A program made the translations under genes and the position numbers. Below, in pieces: positions 1 to 6,380 of a DNA stretch of 11,247 nucleotides (positions are counted from its first letter, which is position 1; each line of letters starts with the position of its first letter). The notes beneath the pieces were generated by a model. That model worked only from the letters and a program-made list of their open reading frames with translations. It was not told where the DNA came from and searched no databases. Origin of the DNA: Ktedonobacterales bacterium (GTDB lineage Bacteria > Chloroflexota > Ktedonobacteria > Ktedonobacterales > JADMIN01); assembly GCA_025450405.1 (NCBI GenBank), contig JANWHL010000048.1:1-11247 (forward strand), in the 5' to 3' direction.

Positions 1-330
1 GATAGTCGCTTGCGTTGAGACTTTCAACGTCACCTACTGTCAAGACTGGCAATGAGTCCAGGGGTCCCTCTTCGCGGATCGTCTGTTCCAGCGAATCCAG
101 TCCTGCCATCCTTCGGTTCACGGTGAGCAGTAGCATATGGTGCGCCTACGCGTAACTCCAAACGTGGCGGCCTGTACTATTCGCGGGTAGACCGACAACT
201 GACAAGGTCACGAGATGAAGGTGGGAGGTCCGTCCAGCCATCCGCCCGCAAGGTAGCCAGGAGAATGGCCGCTTGGACCTCAACGTGGTGATCGGCCAAG
301 ATCGTGGTGATCGGCCAAGATCGTGGTCAT
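1..330 (-). pseudogene. Decayed partner gene of DUF433 (putative toxin-like protein), left end cut by window
   Basis: Reading leftward from the ATG at 330, three stretches in different frames add up to one recognisable protein. The first is MTTILADHH, then (after an extra 19 bp) VEVQAAILLATLRADGWTDL. A frame change near 224 leads to HLHLVTLSVVGLPANST...HVWSYA. A TAG at 146-148 probably replaces a Gln codon (CAG). The same frame then stays open to the window edge, with AHHMLLLT and LDSLEQTIREEG. From memory, this matches a small hypothetical family, common in cyanobacteria and Ktedonobacteria, encoded directly after DUF433 genes and typically reading D-H-N-x-E-G-Q, LVTF-DVGLP, FAQAH-M-LLT and DSLEQTIREE. 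The family's function is not firmly known; a toxin or nuclease-like role is inferred from the pairing. It lies 41 bp downstream of the DUF433 stop. At least three lesions make it a pseudogene unless the assembly is wrong here. Confidence 0.72.
284..327. repeat. 19-bp tandem duplication, 2.3 copies
   Basis: Unit CGTGGTGATCGGCCAAGAT occurs at 284-302 and exactly again at 303-321, followed by six more matching bases at 322-327. It lies inside the start of the decayed DUF433 partner gene. Because 19 is not a multiple of three, one copy too many shifts the frame. Removing one copy restores a good continuation from ADHH into VEVQAAILL, so the duplication looks like a lesion rather than a functional repeat. 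Confidence 0.85.
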
Positions 331-371
331 GCTTCCGCGCGCCGGGCTTCTTCCTCAGCATGTCTGGCGCG

Positions 372-728
372 CTACGCCGCTAATCGCGCGCGCAGAGCGG
401 CCCGCTCGGGCTGGGGAGGCAATCGGGGCGCCTGAGCGAGCCGCTCGCGATTCCGGTCCTCCCAATAGCGGCGCGCCACCGCCGCGTCGGCGAGCACCAA
501 CTGGTACTCGGCCTCGACCTCGTCTCGCTCCGCGGTGATGTAGTCCAGCGCCGCTCGCGGCTGATCGTCGGTGAGCCTCAGGATATCGTGAATGCGCTCG
601 GGCGCCCACTGGCCATGCAAATAGTCCATTACATCGTAGAGTGTAATCCGAGTTCCCGCGAGGCTCAGGCCGCGTTCAGTGCGGACGATCCTTGGGGGCA
701 GATCAGTGCGGATGCGCTCACACTCCAT
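372..728 (-). CDS. DUF433 domain protein, antitoxin-like
   Basis: 118-residue protein in the DUF433 family (Pfam PF04255), which has a small helix-turn-helix-like fold and is often the first gene of a two-gene toxin-antitoxin-like pair. The visible core is IVRTERGLSLAGTRITLYDV at about residues 14-33, then a helical segment with WAPERIHDILRLTDDQPRAA. A long charged C-terminal helix follows (EVEAEYQLVLADAAVARRYWEDRN), ending in a Pro/Arg-rich tail. This longer form with a WEDRNRER-type tail is the subtype I recall next to the partner family found decayed at 1-330. The start was chosen at the Met just before ECERIRTDLPP; Met codons at 746 and 788 would add 6 or 20 residues, and none has a clear Shine-Dalgarno. 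The ORF is intact, unlike its partner. DNA binding and autoregulation are inferred from the family. Confidence 0.8.
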   Translation of the reverse strand: MECERIRTDLPPRIVRTERGLSLAGTRITLYDVMDYLHGQWAPERIHDILRLTDDQPRAALDYITAERDEVEAEYQLVLADAAVARRYWEDRNRERLAQAPRLPPQPERAALRARLAA

Positions 729-759
729 GTCGCCGCGGCGTACCATTGTCCGCACCCGC

Positions 760-770
760 ATTCTACTATA
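760..770 (-). promoter_or_regulatory. Possible -10 element for the DUF433 gene
   Basis: On the minus strand the sequence reads TATAGTAGAAT, giving overlapping candidate -10 hexamers TATAGT (765-770) and TAGAAT (760-765) in otherwise GC-rich DNA. No convincing -35 hexamer lies at the usual distance. A start near 755 would place the Met at 746 or 728 as the translation start. Confidence 0.3.
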
Positions 771-815
771 CGCCCACCATCTGCCCACTCGCCAGCCTGA
801 ACACCACGGGATCCT

Positions 816-869
816 GCCTGACAGATAGCCGCAACTACCAGGGCAGTCTGGTCAAATGCCCCGTCAGGC
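816..869 (-). terminator. Weak terminator-like stem after the isomerase gene
   Basis: GCCTGAC at 816-822 is the exact inverted repeat of GTCAGGC at 863-869. A second nested pair, GGGCA (841-845) with TGCCC (857-861), lies inside. The outer arm touches the stop codon of the enoyl-CoA hydratase-family gene. There is no T-run, so if it ends transcription it is not a classical intrinsic terminator. Confidence 0.25.
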
Positions 870-1675
870 TACAGTCCCTCGAACCGCGGTGCCCGCTTCT
901 CGAGGAACGCCGTCATCCCCTCACGGCTCTCCGGATCGGCCGCGCGAAGCGCAATCGCGCGGATCTCGCGCACCAACTGCTCTTCGAGGCTCGCGTTCCC
1001 GCTCTCGCGTAGCAGCTTCTTGGCCGCGGCGAGCGCACCCGGCGCACCCGCCGCGAGCTGAGCCGCGAGCGTTGCGGTCTCGGCCGCCAGCGCATCGTCC
1101 GGCACCACCCGGCTGACGAGCCCCCAGTCCAGCGCCTCCCGCGCGCTGAGCATCCTGTTCGTCAGTGTCAGGTCCAGCGCCCGCCGCAGGCCCACCAGCC
1201 GCGGCAGAAAATAGCTGCCCGAGCCATCCGGCGAGAGCCCGACCCGCGTGTACGCCATCGTGAAGCGCGTGGACTCGGCGGCGATCACCAGATCACAGGC
1301 GCACGCCAGGCTGAGCCCCCCGCCCGCCGCCACCCCGTGTACCGACGCGATCACCGGCGCGTTCATTCGCGCCAGCCGGGCAACCGCCGTGTGGAAGTCC
1401 GTCAGAATCTCTTCGAGGTGCTCGGAAAGCGCGTCGCCCTCAGACGTGAAGCTCCGCAGGTCGCCACCCACACAAAACGACTTGCCCGCCCCATCGATCA
1501 CCACGACCCGGACGGCGGGGTCCTCCATGCACCGCTCGGTAACCGCCGGCAGATCGTGGAGGAGGGCCGCGTTGAGAGCATTCCCCGCGTCCGGCCGGTT
1601 GAGCGTGATCCGCGCCACGTGGTCGCTCATCGCGAAGCCAATCGTAGCGTACGTTTCCTCATGTGGACTCGACAT
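869..1675 (-). CDS. Enoyl-CoA hydratase/isomerase family protein, PaaG-like
   Basis: 268-residue crotonase-fold enzyme acting on acyl-CoA thioesters in the cytosol. The CoA-binding and oxyanion-hole segments are visible: FCVGGDL at residues 67-73 and HGVAAGGGLSLACACDL from about 113. The active-site loop reads RVGLSPDGSGSYFLPRLVG with Asp150. Classical enoyl-CoA hydratase uses two Glu residues; here the first position is Arg, while Asp150 sits where PaaG (1,2-epoxyphenylacetyl-CoA isomerase) has its catalytic Asp. The C-terminal REGMTAFLEKRAPRF also fits PaaG. It is therefore more likely a double-bond or ring isomerase than a hydratase, but no other paa gene is present and the substrate is unknown. 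The start was chosen because GGAGGT lies 7 bases upstream; an in-frame start at 1741 would overlap the permease gene. It follows the permease by 62 bp on the same strand, so the two are probably co-transcribed. Confidence 0.88.
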   Translation of the reverse strand: MSSPHEETYATIGFAMSDHVARITLNRPDAGNALNAALLHDLPAVTERCMEDPAVRVVVIDGAGKSFCVGGDLRSFTSEGDALSEHLEEILTDFHTAVARLARMNAPVIASVHGVAAGGGLSLACACDLVIAAESTRFTMAYTRVGLSPDGSGSYFLPRLVGLRRALDLTLTNRMLSAREALDWGLVSRVVPDDALAAETATLAAQLAAGAPGALAAAKKLLRESGNASLEEQLVREIRAIALRAADPESREGMTAFLEKRAPRFEGL

Positions 1676-1737
1676 CGTCGCGACCTCCAGACCGTGCATC
1701 GCCGCACGCGGCTCGAACATCACCCCTGGTAACGGGA

Positions 1738-3774
1738 TCACCCGCCATCAACCGCATAATGCGCCACGGCCACCCCGTCGACCTCCTCGATGCGGCGCCC
1801 GGTCGTGGGCGCGACGCCCAGCACCACCGCGCCGAGCGCGTCCGCCGCGATGATCTCCTCCGGCGCCAGGATCGCCCGTGCGTGCCGCACCGCCAGCGCG
1901 CCCGCCAAACTATACACAAAATACGTCGTCGTACGGCCCGCGCGCGCGCAGACTCGGTGCGCCGTGGAAAACGCCCGCTTGGCGTGCACGTCATAGACGT
2001 ACGGATCGTCCAACTGGAACCGCTGAACTCGCCGCGGCTTGGGCTCTCCCAGATACAGAAACACCAGTGGCCGCCCCCGCGCGCTCTGGCAGGCCGCCAG
2101 CGCCACCTGCTCCGCGTGCGAAGTCTCCGCGCCGAGCACCACCAGCACGGCGTGCGGCACGCGCCGCAGCATGATCGTTGGGAAGACCGGATGCACCTGA
2201 TGCCTCCGTTGGTACGCCGCATAGGCCAGCGCCACGAGCAATCCCAGCGCCACCACGCCGCCCCCGAACTCCGTCGCCAGCGGCTTGGTCACCAGATTGG
2301 TGGCCCAGGCAATGCCCACCAGCAACGTGGTCAAGATCCCAACCACGAAGTTGATCCGCGCCCCCGTGCTCCGACCCAGGGTCCCCGGCTCAGGGTGATG
2401 CGCGGCCGGCGCGCCCGCGCCCCTGTCATGCGTCGCGCTGGGGTGCTCCGCGTGCCCGACAATGGGGACCGCGCCGCGCCGCTCGCGCCAGCGCAGCACA
2501 TCCAGCGAGACGCACGTCAGCGTGAACGCGCCCAGCAGCCCAAACGCGTACATCGCCCCCAGGAGATCGATATCCCCACGCACGGCCACCAGCACGATGA
2601 TTGGAACGACCGTCACCACCGCGATGGCCAGGGTCGGCGTCTGTCGCCAGACACTCTTCCGCTCGACAATCGCCGGGAAGAAGCGCGTCCGCGCCAGAGC
2701 CAGCACTACGTGGTACGCCCCGATGATCGCCGTGTTGCTGGCGAAGACCAGCAGTGCCGCCGCCGCGACGGCCGTGGCGATCGCCAGCGTGGCGCCATAT
2801 CGCACGCCACCGGCCAACGCCGCCAGCTCCGAGATGAACTGATTCGGGTCCGGCCGCGCTCCGTGAGCGGCCAACGCCCCCTGGAGCACCTGGGGAGAGC
2901 AGGTGGCGAAGTCCGGCGTACAGGTGGTCAGCAGCGTCGTCGAGAAAATCGTTAACAGCGGACTCGAGAGCCCGACCGTGATCGCGACGAACGCCAGCGC
3001 GATCGTGACCGTCCGTCGCCGCGGCGCCCGCATCACCGGGGCGAGCTGCGAGACGCTCTCCAGCCCCGAGAACGCCAGGAACGACCCGGCGAATCCGGTC
3101 AGGAGGGTCACCGGCCGGAGCGACACCGCTCCCAGCTCGCCGACAGCCTGGAGGATGGCGTGCATGGGGACGGTGTACGCGACAAAGCCGAGGATCACCA
3201 GATCGCTCGCGAAGGCGACGAGCGCCACCAGCAGGCTCGCGATGGCGCTCTGGCGGATCCCCCACCAGTTCAACACCCCCAGCAGCGCGATGACCACCAC
3301 CGCCAGCGGCAGCACCAGCGGCGCGACATCCACCGCCCCCGCGAGCGCTCCACCCAGCGCCCCGCCGAGATAGCGTAAACCTGAGTCCGCGCTGATGGCC
3401 GCCGTCAGGAAGTAATCCACCAGAATGAGCATGCCGCCGAGCGCGCCCACCCACGGGTGGATCCCGTGCGCCGCCACCGTGACCACGCCGCCACCCTGCG
3501 GAAAGCGCACGCTCACCTCAGCATACTTGAGCGTGAGCAGGATGAACACCACCAGCGTCAGCGTGACGAACAGCCCCGCGAGCACTCCCACCTGGCCATA
3601 GAGGATGCCCGGGACGTAATAGACCGACGTCCCGATGTCCGCGAAGACGACCGCCCAGCACAGAAACGCCCCAAGCCGGCGCTCGCCGCGCGCGCCTCTG
3701 GCCGGCGCGCCTGGCGCCAGGGTCGCGGCCACGGTCTTCGCCACAGCCGATGAAACCGGCTGACCATCCGTCAT
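1738..3774 (-). CDS. APC-family permease with cytosolic C-terminal domain
   Basis: 678-residue membrane transporter of the amino acid/polyamine/organocation superfamily. A short hydrophilic N-terminus precedes a first membrane helix containing FADIGTSVYYVPGILYG (about residues 44-60), the conserved unwound helix 1 region. Many further hydrophobic segments follow, with NWWGIRQS and FASNTAIIGAYHVVLALART in APC-type positions. A His-rich loop at about residues 440-475 separates the last helices. The final ~130 residues (from about HAVLVVLGAET) are soluble, with a beta-alpha pattern suggestive of a universal-stress-protein-like domain, as found in some long APC permeases; this is inference. The substrate cannot be read from the sequence. 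The start was chosen at MTDGQPV because AGGAGGT lies 6 bases upstream and a near-consensus promoter (3830-3857) lies within the longer ORF that would begin at 3903. The isomerase gene follows it. Confidence 0.88.
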   Translation of the reverse strand: MTDGQPVSSAVAKTVAATLAPGAPARGARGERRLGAFLCWAVVFADIGTSVYYVPGILYGQVGVLAGLFVTLTLVVFILLTLKYAEVSVRFPQGGGVVTVAAHGIHPWVGALGGMLILVDYFLTAAISADSGLRYLGGALGGALAGAVDVAPLVLPLAVVVIALLGVLNWWGIRQSAIASLLVALVAFASDLVILGFVAYTVPMHAILQAVGELGAVSLRPVTLLTGFAGSFLAFSGLESVSQLAPVMRAPRRRTVTIALAFVAITVGLSSPLLTIFSTTLLTTCTPDFATCSPQVLQGALAAHGARPDPNQFISELAALAGGVRYGATLAIATAVAAAALLVFASNTAIIGAYHVVLALARTRFFPAIVERKSVWRQTPTLAIAVVTVVPIIVLVAVRGDIDLLGAMYAFGLLGAFTLTCVSLDVLRWRERRGAVPIVGHAEHPSATHDRGAGAPAAHHPEPGTLGRSTGARINFVVGILTTLLVGIAWATNLVTKPLATEFGGGVVALGLLVALAYAAYQRRHQVHPVFPTIMLRRVPHAVLVVLGAETSHAEQVALAACQSARGRPLVFLYLGEPKPRRVQRFQLDDPYVYDVHAKRAFSTAHRVCARAGRTTTYFVYSLAGALAVRHARAILAPEEIIAADALGAVVLGVAPTTGRRIEEVDGVAVAHYAVDGG

Positions 3775-3829
3775 CGGCGACCTCCTCGCGCTCAGCCGGC
3801 CCACCAACCGGCATTCGCCCTTCCCGGCC

Positions 3830-3857
3830 ATTATACAGCCGACCTCATCCATGGCAA
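3830..3857 (-). promoter_or_regulatory. Sigma-70-like promoter of the permease operon
   Basis: On the minus strand, TTGCCA (3852-3857) and a perfect TATAAT (3830-3835) are separated by 16 bp. This matches 5/6 and 6/6 of the housekeeping consensus, remarkable in DNA this GC-rich. It predicts a transcript start near 3823 and a 5' leader of about 50 nt before the permease ATG at 3774. Confidence 0.75.
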
Positions 3858-4104
3858 GCGGAAGGGAAGCCGATATGGCCTCATCACCGTTCTCGCCCGC
3901 CAACGGTCTGATCCCACTGTGTCCTGTTACCGGCCCCGCGTCTCACGGCGGCACGGGGAGCAAGTGTACCCTTCCTCCCTCTCCGCGTTCTCGTCGGTTA
4001 ATTCCTTCCTCTCCCTCTCTCCGTCCCTCTGTGTCCTCTGTATTCTCTATGGTTTCACTCGTCCCTTCTCTGTGGTTTCATCCGTCCCTTCGTCCCTCGC
4101 CACC
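3858..4104. other. Divergent intergenic region, pyrimidine-rich tract
   Basis: No supportable gene lies here. From about 3969 to 4104 the plus strand is almost entirely C and T, with stretches such as CTCCCTCTCTCCGTCCCTC and CTCTGTGTCCTCTGT, clearly unlike the surrounding coding DNA. The part from 3858 to 3968 is ordinary GC-rich sequence with one weak inverted repeat (CCCCG 3934-3938, CGGGG 3954-3958). Short ORFs across the tract have low-complexity Ser/Pro/Leu translations and are not credible. Confidence 0.7.
4044..4089. repeat. 23-bp imperfect tandem repeat in the pyrimidine-rich tract
   Basis: Two adjacent 23-bp units, 4044-4066 and 4067-4089, share TCTCT-TGGTTTCA and end in CGTCCCT, differing at three positions. 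Similar CTCTGTG..GGTTTC strings are familiar to me from intergenic DNA of several environmental bacterial phyla, a memory-based impression that is not verified. Confidence 0.7.
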
Positions 4105-4134
4105 TTGACGTCCCGCCGCCGGCCATGGTACGCT
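4105..4134 (+). promoter_or_regulatory. Candidate promoter of the ABC exporter leader
   Basis: TTGACG (4105-4110) matches 5/6 of a -35 element. After an 18-bp spacer, TACGCT (4129-4134) is a weak -10. A start near 4141 would give a leader of roughly 370 nt in front of the first exporter gene, including the small ORF at 4171 and the two hairpins. Confidence 0.45.
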
Positions 4135-4170
4135 CATGTCGTTGTCCACGAGTTCGAAGGAGGCGCACCC

Positions 4171-4251
4171 ATGCCCGCAGCGTTGGCTCATCTCCCCCGC
4201 ATCAGCGGTGTGACCAACACAGAAGAGCATGCGCCTCGTTTCCTCGCATAA
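4171..4251 (+). CDS. 26-codon leader ORF (hypothetical peptide)
   Basis: A short ORF reads MPAALAHLPRISGVTNTEEHAPRFLA and ends with TAA. What makes it credible is its ribosome binding site: AAGGAGG at 4157-4163, 7 bases before the ATG, one of the best in the window and much better than that of the exporter gene downstream. It lies between a candidate promoter and two strong hairpins, the layout of a leader peptide controlling attenuation. It has no run of a single amino acid, so it is not an obvious amino-acid attenuator. Drug-responsive leader peptides also lack such runs. I do not recognise the peptide. Confidence 0.45.
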   Translation: MPAALAHLPRISGVTNTEEHAPRFLA

Positions 4252-4337
4252 CGACGCCCTCCTCAGCGTTTTGGCTTAGGCCATATGGACGCTCACAACT
4301 CAACGTGAGCGCCATCCTTCTCCACTCTTGAGGTCAT
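4252..4337 (+). other. Leader segment with a small hairpin
   Basis: CGCTCAC (4290-4296) and GTGAGCG (4305-4311) form a 7-bp stem with an 8-nt loop. CCTCA (4261-4265) can pair with TGAGG (4329-4333), and AGCGT (4265-4269) with ACGCT (4289-4293), the latter competing with the first hairpin. Together these suggest a folded leader RNA between the small ORF and the terminator-like hairpin. No match to a known riboswitch class is apparent. Confidence 0.35.
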
Positions 4338-4380
4338 GCGGCCAGAGGCGCGCACAGGCGCTTCGTGGCCGCTCTTTTCG
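4338..4380 (+). terminator. Strong hairpin plus T-run: intrinsic terminator or attenuator (hairpin A)
   Basis: GCGGCCAGAGGCGC (4338-4351) pairs with 4358-4372 across a 6-nt loop, giving 14 pairs with one bulged G and one G-U, and is followed at once by TCTTTT. This is a textbook intrinsic terminator shape. The only plus-strand ORF upstream is the 26-codon leader ORF, while the ABC exporter starts 130 bp downstream. It therefore most likely acts as a regulated stop within the exporter leader, or ends a small RNA of about 240 nt. Confidence 0.65.
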
Positions 4381-4386
4381 CTCCAC

Positions 4387-4420
4387 GGCCACGGGCGCTC
4401 CCGCCTCGTGGCCATTTCTG
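4387..4420 (+). promoter_or_regulatory. Second GC hairpin of the leader (hairpin B)
   Basis: GGCCACGGGCG (4387-4397) pairs with CGCC-T-CGTGGCC (4402-4413) across a CTCC loop, giving 11 pairs with one bulged T, followed by ATTTCTGTGT. The 5' arm (CGGCCACG, 4386-4393) is also a perfect complement of CGTGGCCG at 4364-4371, the 3' arm of hairpin A. Pairing between them would destroy both hairpins, so the leader has two mutually exclusive folds. Confidence 0.55.
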
Positions 4421-4456
4421 TGTCCCCATCCTCACGCGCCGCGTCGAGGCACCGCT

Positions 4457-4494
4457 GGTCCTAGGGGATCCTCTCCCCCTGCTACCACCGGACC
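4457..4494 (+). promoter_or_regulatory. Third leader stem just before the exporter start
   Basis: GGTCC (4457-4461) is complementary to GGACC (4490-4494). Nested inside, GGGGA (4464-4468) pairs with TCCCC (4474-4478). The structure ends 17 nt before the first exporter start codon and might affect ribosome access. The short stems keep confidence low. Confidence 0.3.
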
Positions 4495-4511
4495 GCTCAC
4501 GACACTTCGGG

Positions 4512-6380
4512 ATGGGAATGCACCAGATATCCGCGACCAACACCGCCCTCACAACCAGTTCCGACCTCCAGCGCCGCCTGCGCGCGCTCAGCCGCTACGG
4601 GCGTCTGCTCACGCGCTATCTCCGGCCCGAGTGGCCGCGCATGGCCCTGCTGGCCGTCATCCTGGCCGGCATGATCGCCGTGGACGTGACCACGCCGCTG
4701 CTCGCGGCCCGTTTCCTCGACCAGGCCACCTCCGGTGGGGCGGTGCGCGCGCTCATCGTCCTCGCGCTCGCCACCATGGCCATCGCCCTGGTGGGCCAGG
4801 GCCTGGGCGTCGCCGAAACCTACGTGGCCGAATATGTCGGCTGGGTTGCCACCAACGCCCTGCGCGCCGACCTGCTCGCCCATCTCTTCCGGCTGGATGC
4901 CACGTTCCACACCGCCCACACGCCCGGCGAGTTGATCGAGCGCGTGGATGGCGACGTCGCCACCCTCGCCCGCTTCTTCTCCCGCTTCGTGGTCTACGTA
5001 CTTGGCAACGCGCTCCTGATGCTGGGCGTACTCGCGTTGCTCTTCGGCGTGAACTGGCGCATCGGCCTGGCGCTCGGCGCCTTCGTCGCGCTGGCCGCGC
5101 TCGCCATGCTGCGCATCCGCGCCGTCGCGACCCCCGCCTGGGCCGGGGAGCGCCAGGCCAGCGCCGAGTTCTACGGCTTCGTCGGCGAGTACCTCGCCGG
5201 CCTGGAGGACATTCGATCCAGCGGCGCCGGCGCGTTCGTGCTGCGCCGCTGCGCCGAGGTCATGCGCGTGTGGCTCGCCGTCACGCGACGGGCCGCGATG
5301 TGGGGCTATGGCCTCGCCGCCACCAGCCAGGGGCTCTTCGCACTTGGTACGGCCGCCGCCTTCGCCATCAGCGCCGCGCTATTCACCTCTGGAGCATTGA
5401 CCATCGGCACGGTCTACCTGGTCTTCCAGTACACCGAGATGCTGCGCCAGCCCGCCGAGAAGATTCGCCACGAGCTCCAGGATCTGCAAAAGGCCGACGC
5501 CAGCCTTGGCCGCGTCGAGGCGCTCCTGGCCACCACCCCGCGCCTGAGTGATGGCCCTGGCGCCGCGCTTCCGCCTGGCCCGCTTTCGGTGGCGCTCGAC
5601 CACGTCTCCTTCGCCTATGCGGCGCATGCCCCGGTGCTGCGCGACGTCAGCGTGCGCGTGGAGCCAGGCCGCGTCCTCGGCATCGTCGGACCCACCGGCG
5701 GCGGCAAGACCACGTTGACCCGCCTCCTCCCGCGCTTCTACGATCCCTCGTCCGGCGTCGTGCGCCTGGGTGGCGTGGATCCGAGGATGGTCGCCATCTC
5801 CGGCGTGCGCGCGCGCATCGGTCTGGTCACCCAGGAGGTGCGCATCCTCGACGCCAGCGTCCGCGACAACTTGACCCTCTTCGACGACACTGTCCCGGAT
5901 GACCGCATCCGCGCCGTACTCGAAACGCTCGGCCTGGGCGACTGGCTGCGGGCGCTGCCCCACGGGCTCGATACCCAGGTCGGGCACGGCGCCGCCGGCC
6001 TCTCCGCCGGGCAGGCCCAGGTCCTCGCCTGCGCGCGGGTCTTCCTGCGCGACCCCGCCATCGTGATCCTCGACGAAGCCTCCGCGCGGCTCGATCCCGC
6101 CACGGAGCGCCTGGTGCACACCGCTCTCGGCCGGCTGCTCGAGGGCCGCACGGGCATCGTCATAGCGCACCGGCTGGCCACCCTCGCCTACGCCGACGAC
6201 ATCCTCGTGCTGGAGGACGGCCAGGTGCGCGAGCACGGCCCGCGTCTGTCCTTGGCCGCCGACCCCGCCTCGCGCTTCGCCGCGCTGTTGCGTGCGGCCG
6301 CCGCGGATGTCGCCGGCCAGGATGCGGACGTGGACGAGATTACCGATCAGCAAGTCGCCGCCAGAGAGGTGACCCTGTGA
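4512..6380 (+). CDS. ABC exporter half-transporter, first subunit (catalytic Walker B)
   Basis: 622-residue type IV ABC exporter subunit, with an N-terminal membrane domain of about six helices (residues ~45-330) and a C-terminal ATPase. Visible motifs are Walker A GPTGGGKT at 393-400, Q-loop VTQE, signature LSAGQ at 497-501 (variant of LSGGQ), Walker B ILDEAS with Asp521 and Glu522, and the H-loop His553 in IAHRLATL. A full catalytic Walker B plus a non-canonical signature is what is seen in one half of heterodimeric exporters. The substrate is unknown; drugs, lipids or peptides are possible. The start is uncertain: ATG at 4512 or 4518, both with poor ribosome binding sites. A GTG start at 4365 would lie inside hairpin A and add a proline/arginine-rich non-membrane extension. 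The gene overlaps the next subunit and is preceded by a structured leader. Confidence 0.88.
   Translation: MGMHQISATNTALTTSSDLQRRLRALSRYGRLLTRYLRPEWPRMALLAVILAGMIAVDVTTPLLAARFLDQATSGGAVRALIVLALATMAIALVGQGLGVAETYVAEYVGWVATNALRADLLAHLFRLDATFHTAHTPGELIERVDGDVATLARFFSRFVVYVLGNALLMLGVLALLFGVNWRIGLALGAFVALAALAMLRIRAVATPAWAGERQASAEFYGFVGEYLAGLEDIRSSGAGAFVLRRCAEVMRVWLAVTRRAAMWGYGLAATSQGLFALGTAAAFAISAALFTSGALTIGTVYLVFQYTEMLRQPAEKIRHELQDLQKADASLGRVEALLATTPRLSDGPGAALPPGPLSVALDHVSFAYAAHAPVLRDVSVRVEPGRVLGIVGPTGGGKTTLTRLLPRFYDPSSGVVRLGGVDPRMVAISGVRARIGLVTQEVRILDASVRDNLTLFDDTVPDDRIRAVLETLGLGDWLRALPHGLDTQVGHGAAGLSAGQAQVLACARVFLRDPAIVILDEASARLDPATERLVHTALGRLLEGRTGIVIAHRLATLAYADDILVLEDGQVREHGPRLSLAADPASRFAALLRAAAADVAGQDADVDEITDQQVAAREVTL

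Noticed and set aside
1663..2955. Long plus-strand open frame of 430 codons opposite the permease gene
   Set aside because: It is antisense to a convincing membrane protein; its translation is rich in Arg, His, Gln and Pro, without domains, as expected from the shadow of high-GC coding DNA.
4338..4511. T-box riboswitch in the exporter leader
   Set aside because: The stable stem followed by GGACC suggested it, but the conserved T-box sequence (GGGTGG-ACCGCG) and the AGTA bulge of stem I are absent.
4365..4511. Earlier GTG start for the first exporter subunit
   Set aside because: It lies within the 3' arm of the terminator-like hairpin and adds 49 residues rich in Pro and Arg that precede the normal start of this family.
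4328..5551. Long plus-strand open frame overlapping the first exporter gene in another frame
   Set aside because: The translation is an Arg/Pro/His-rich shadow, while the other frame carries complete ABC exporter motifs.
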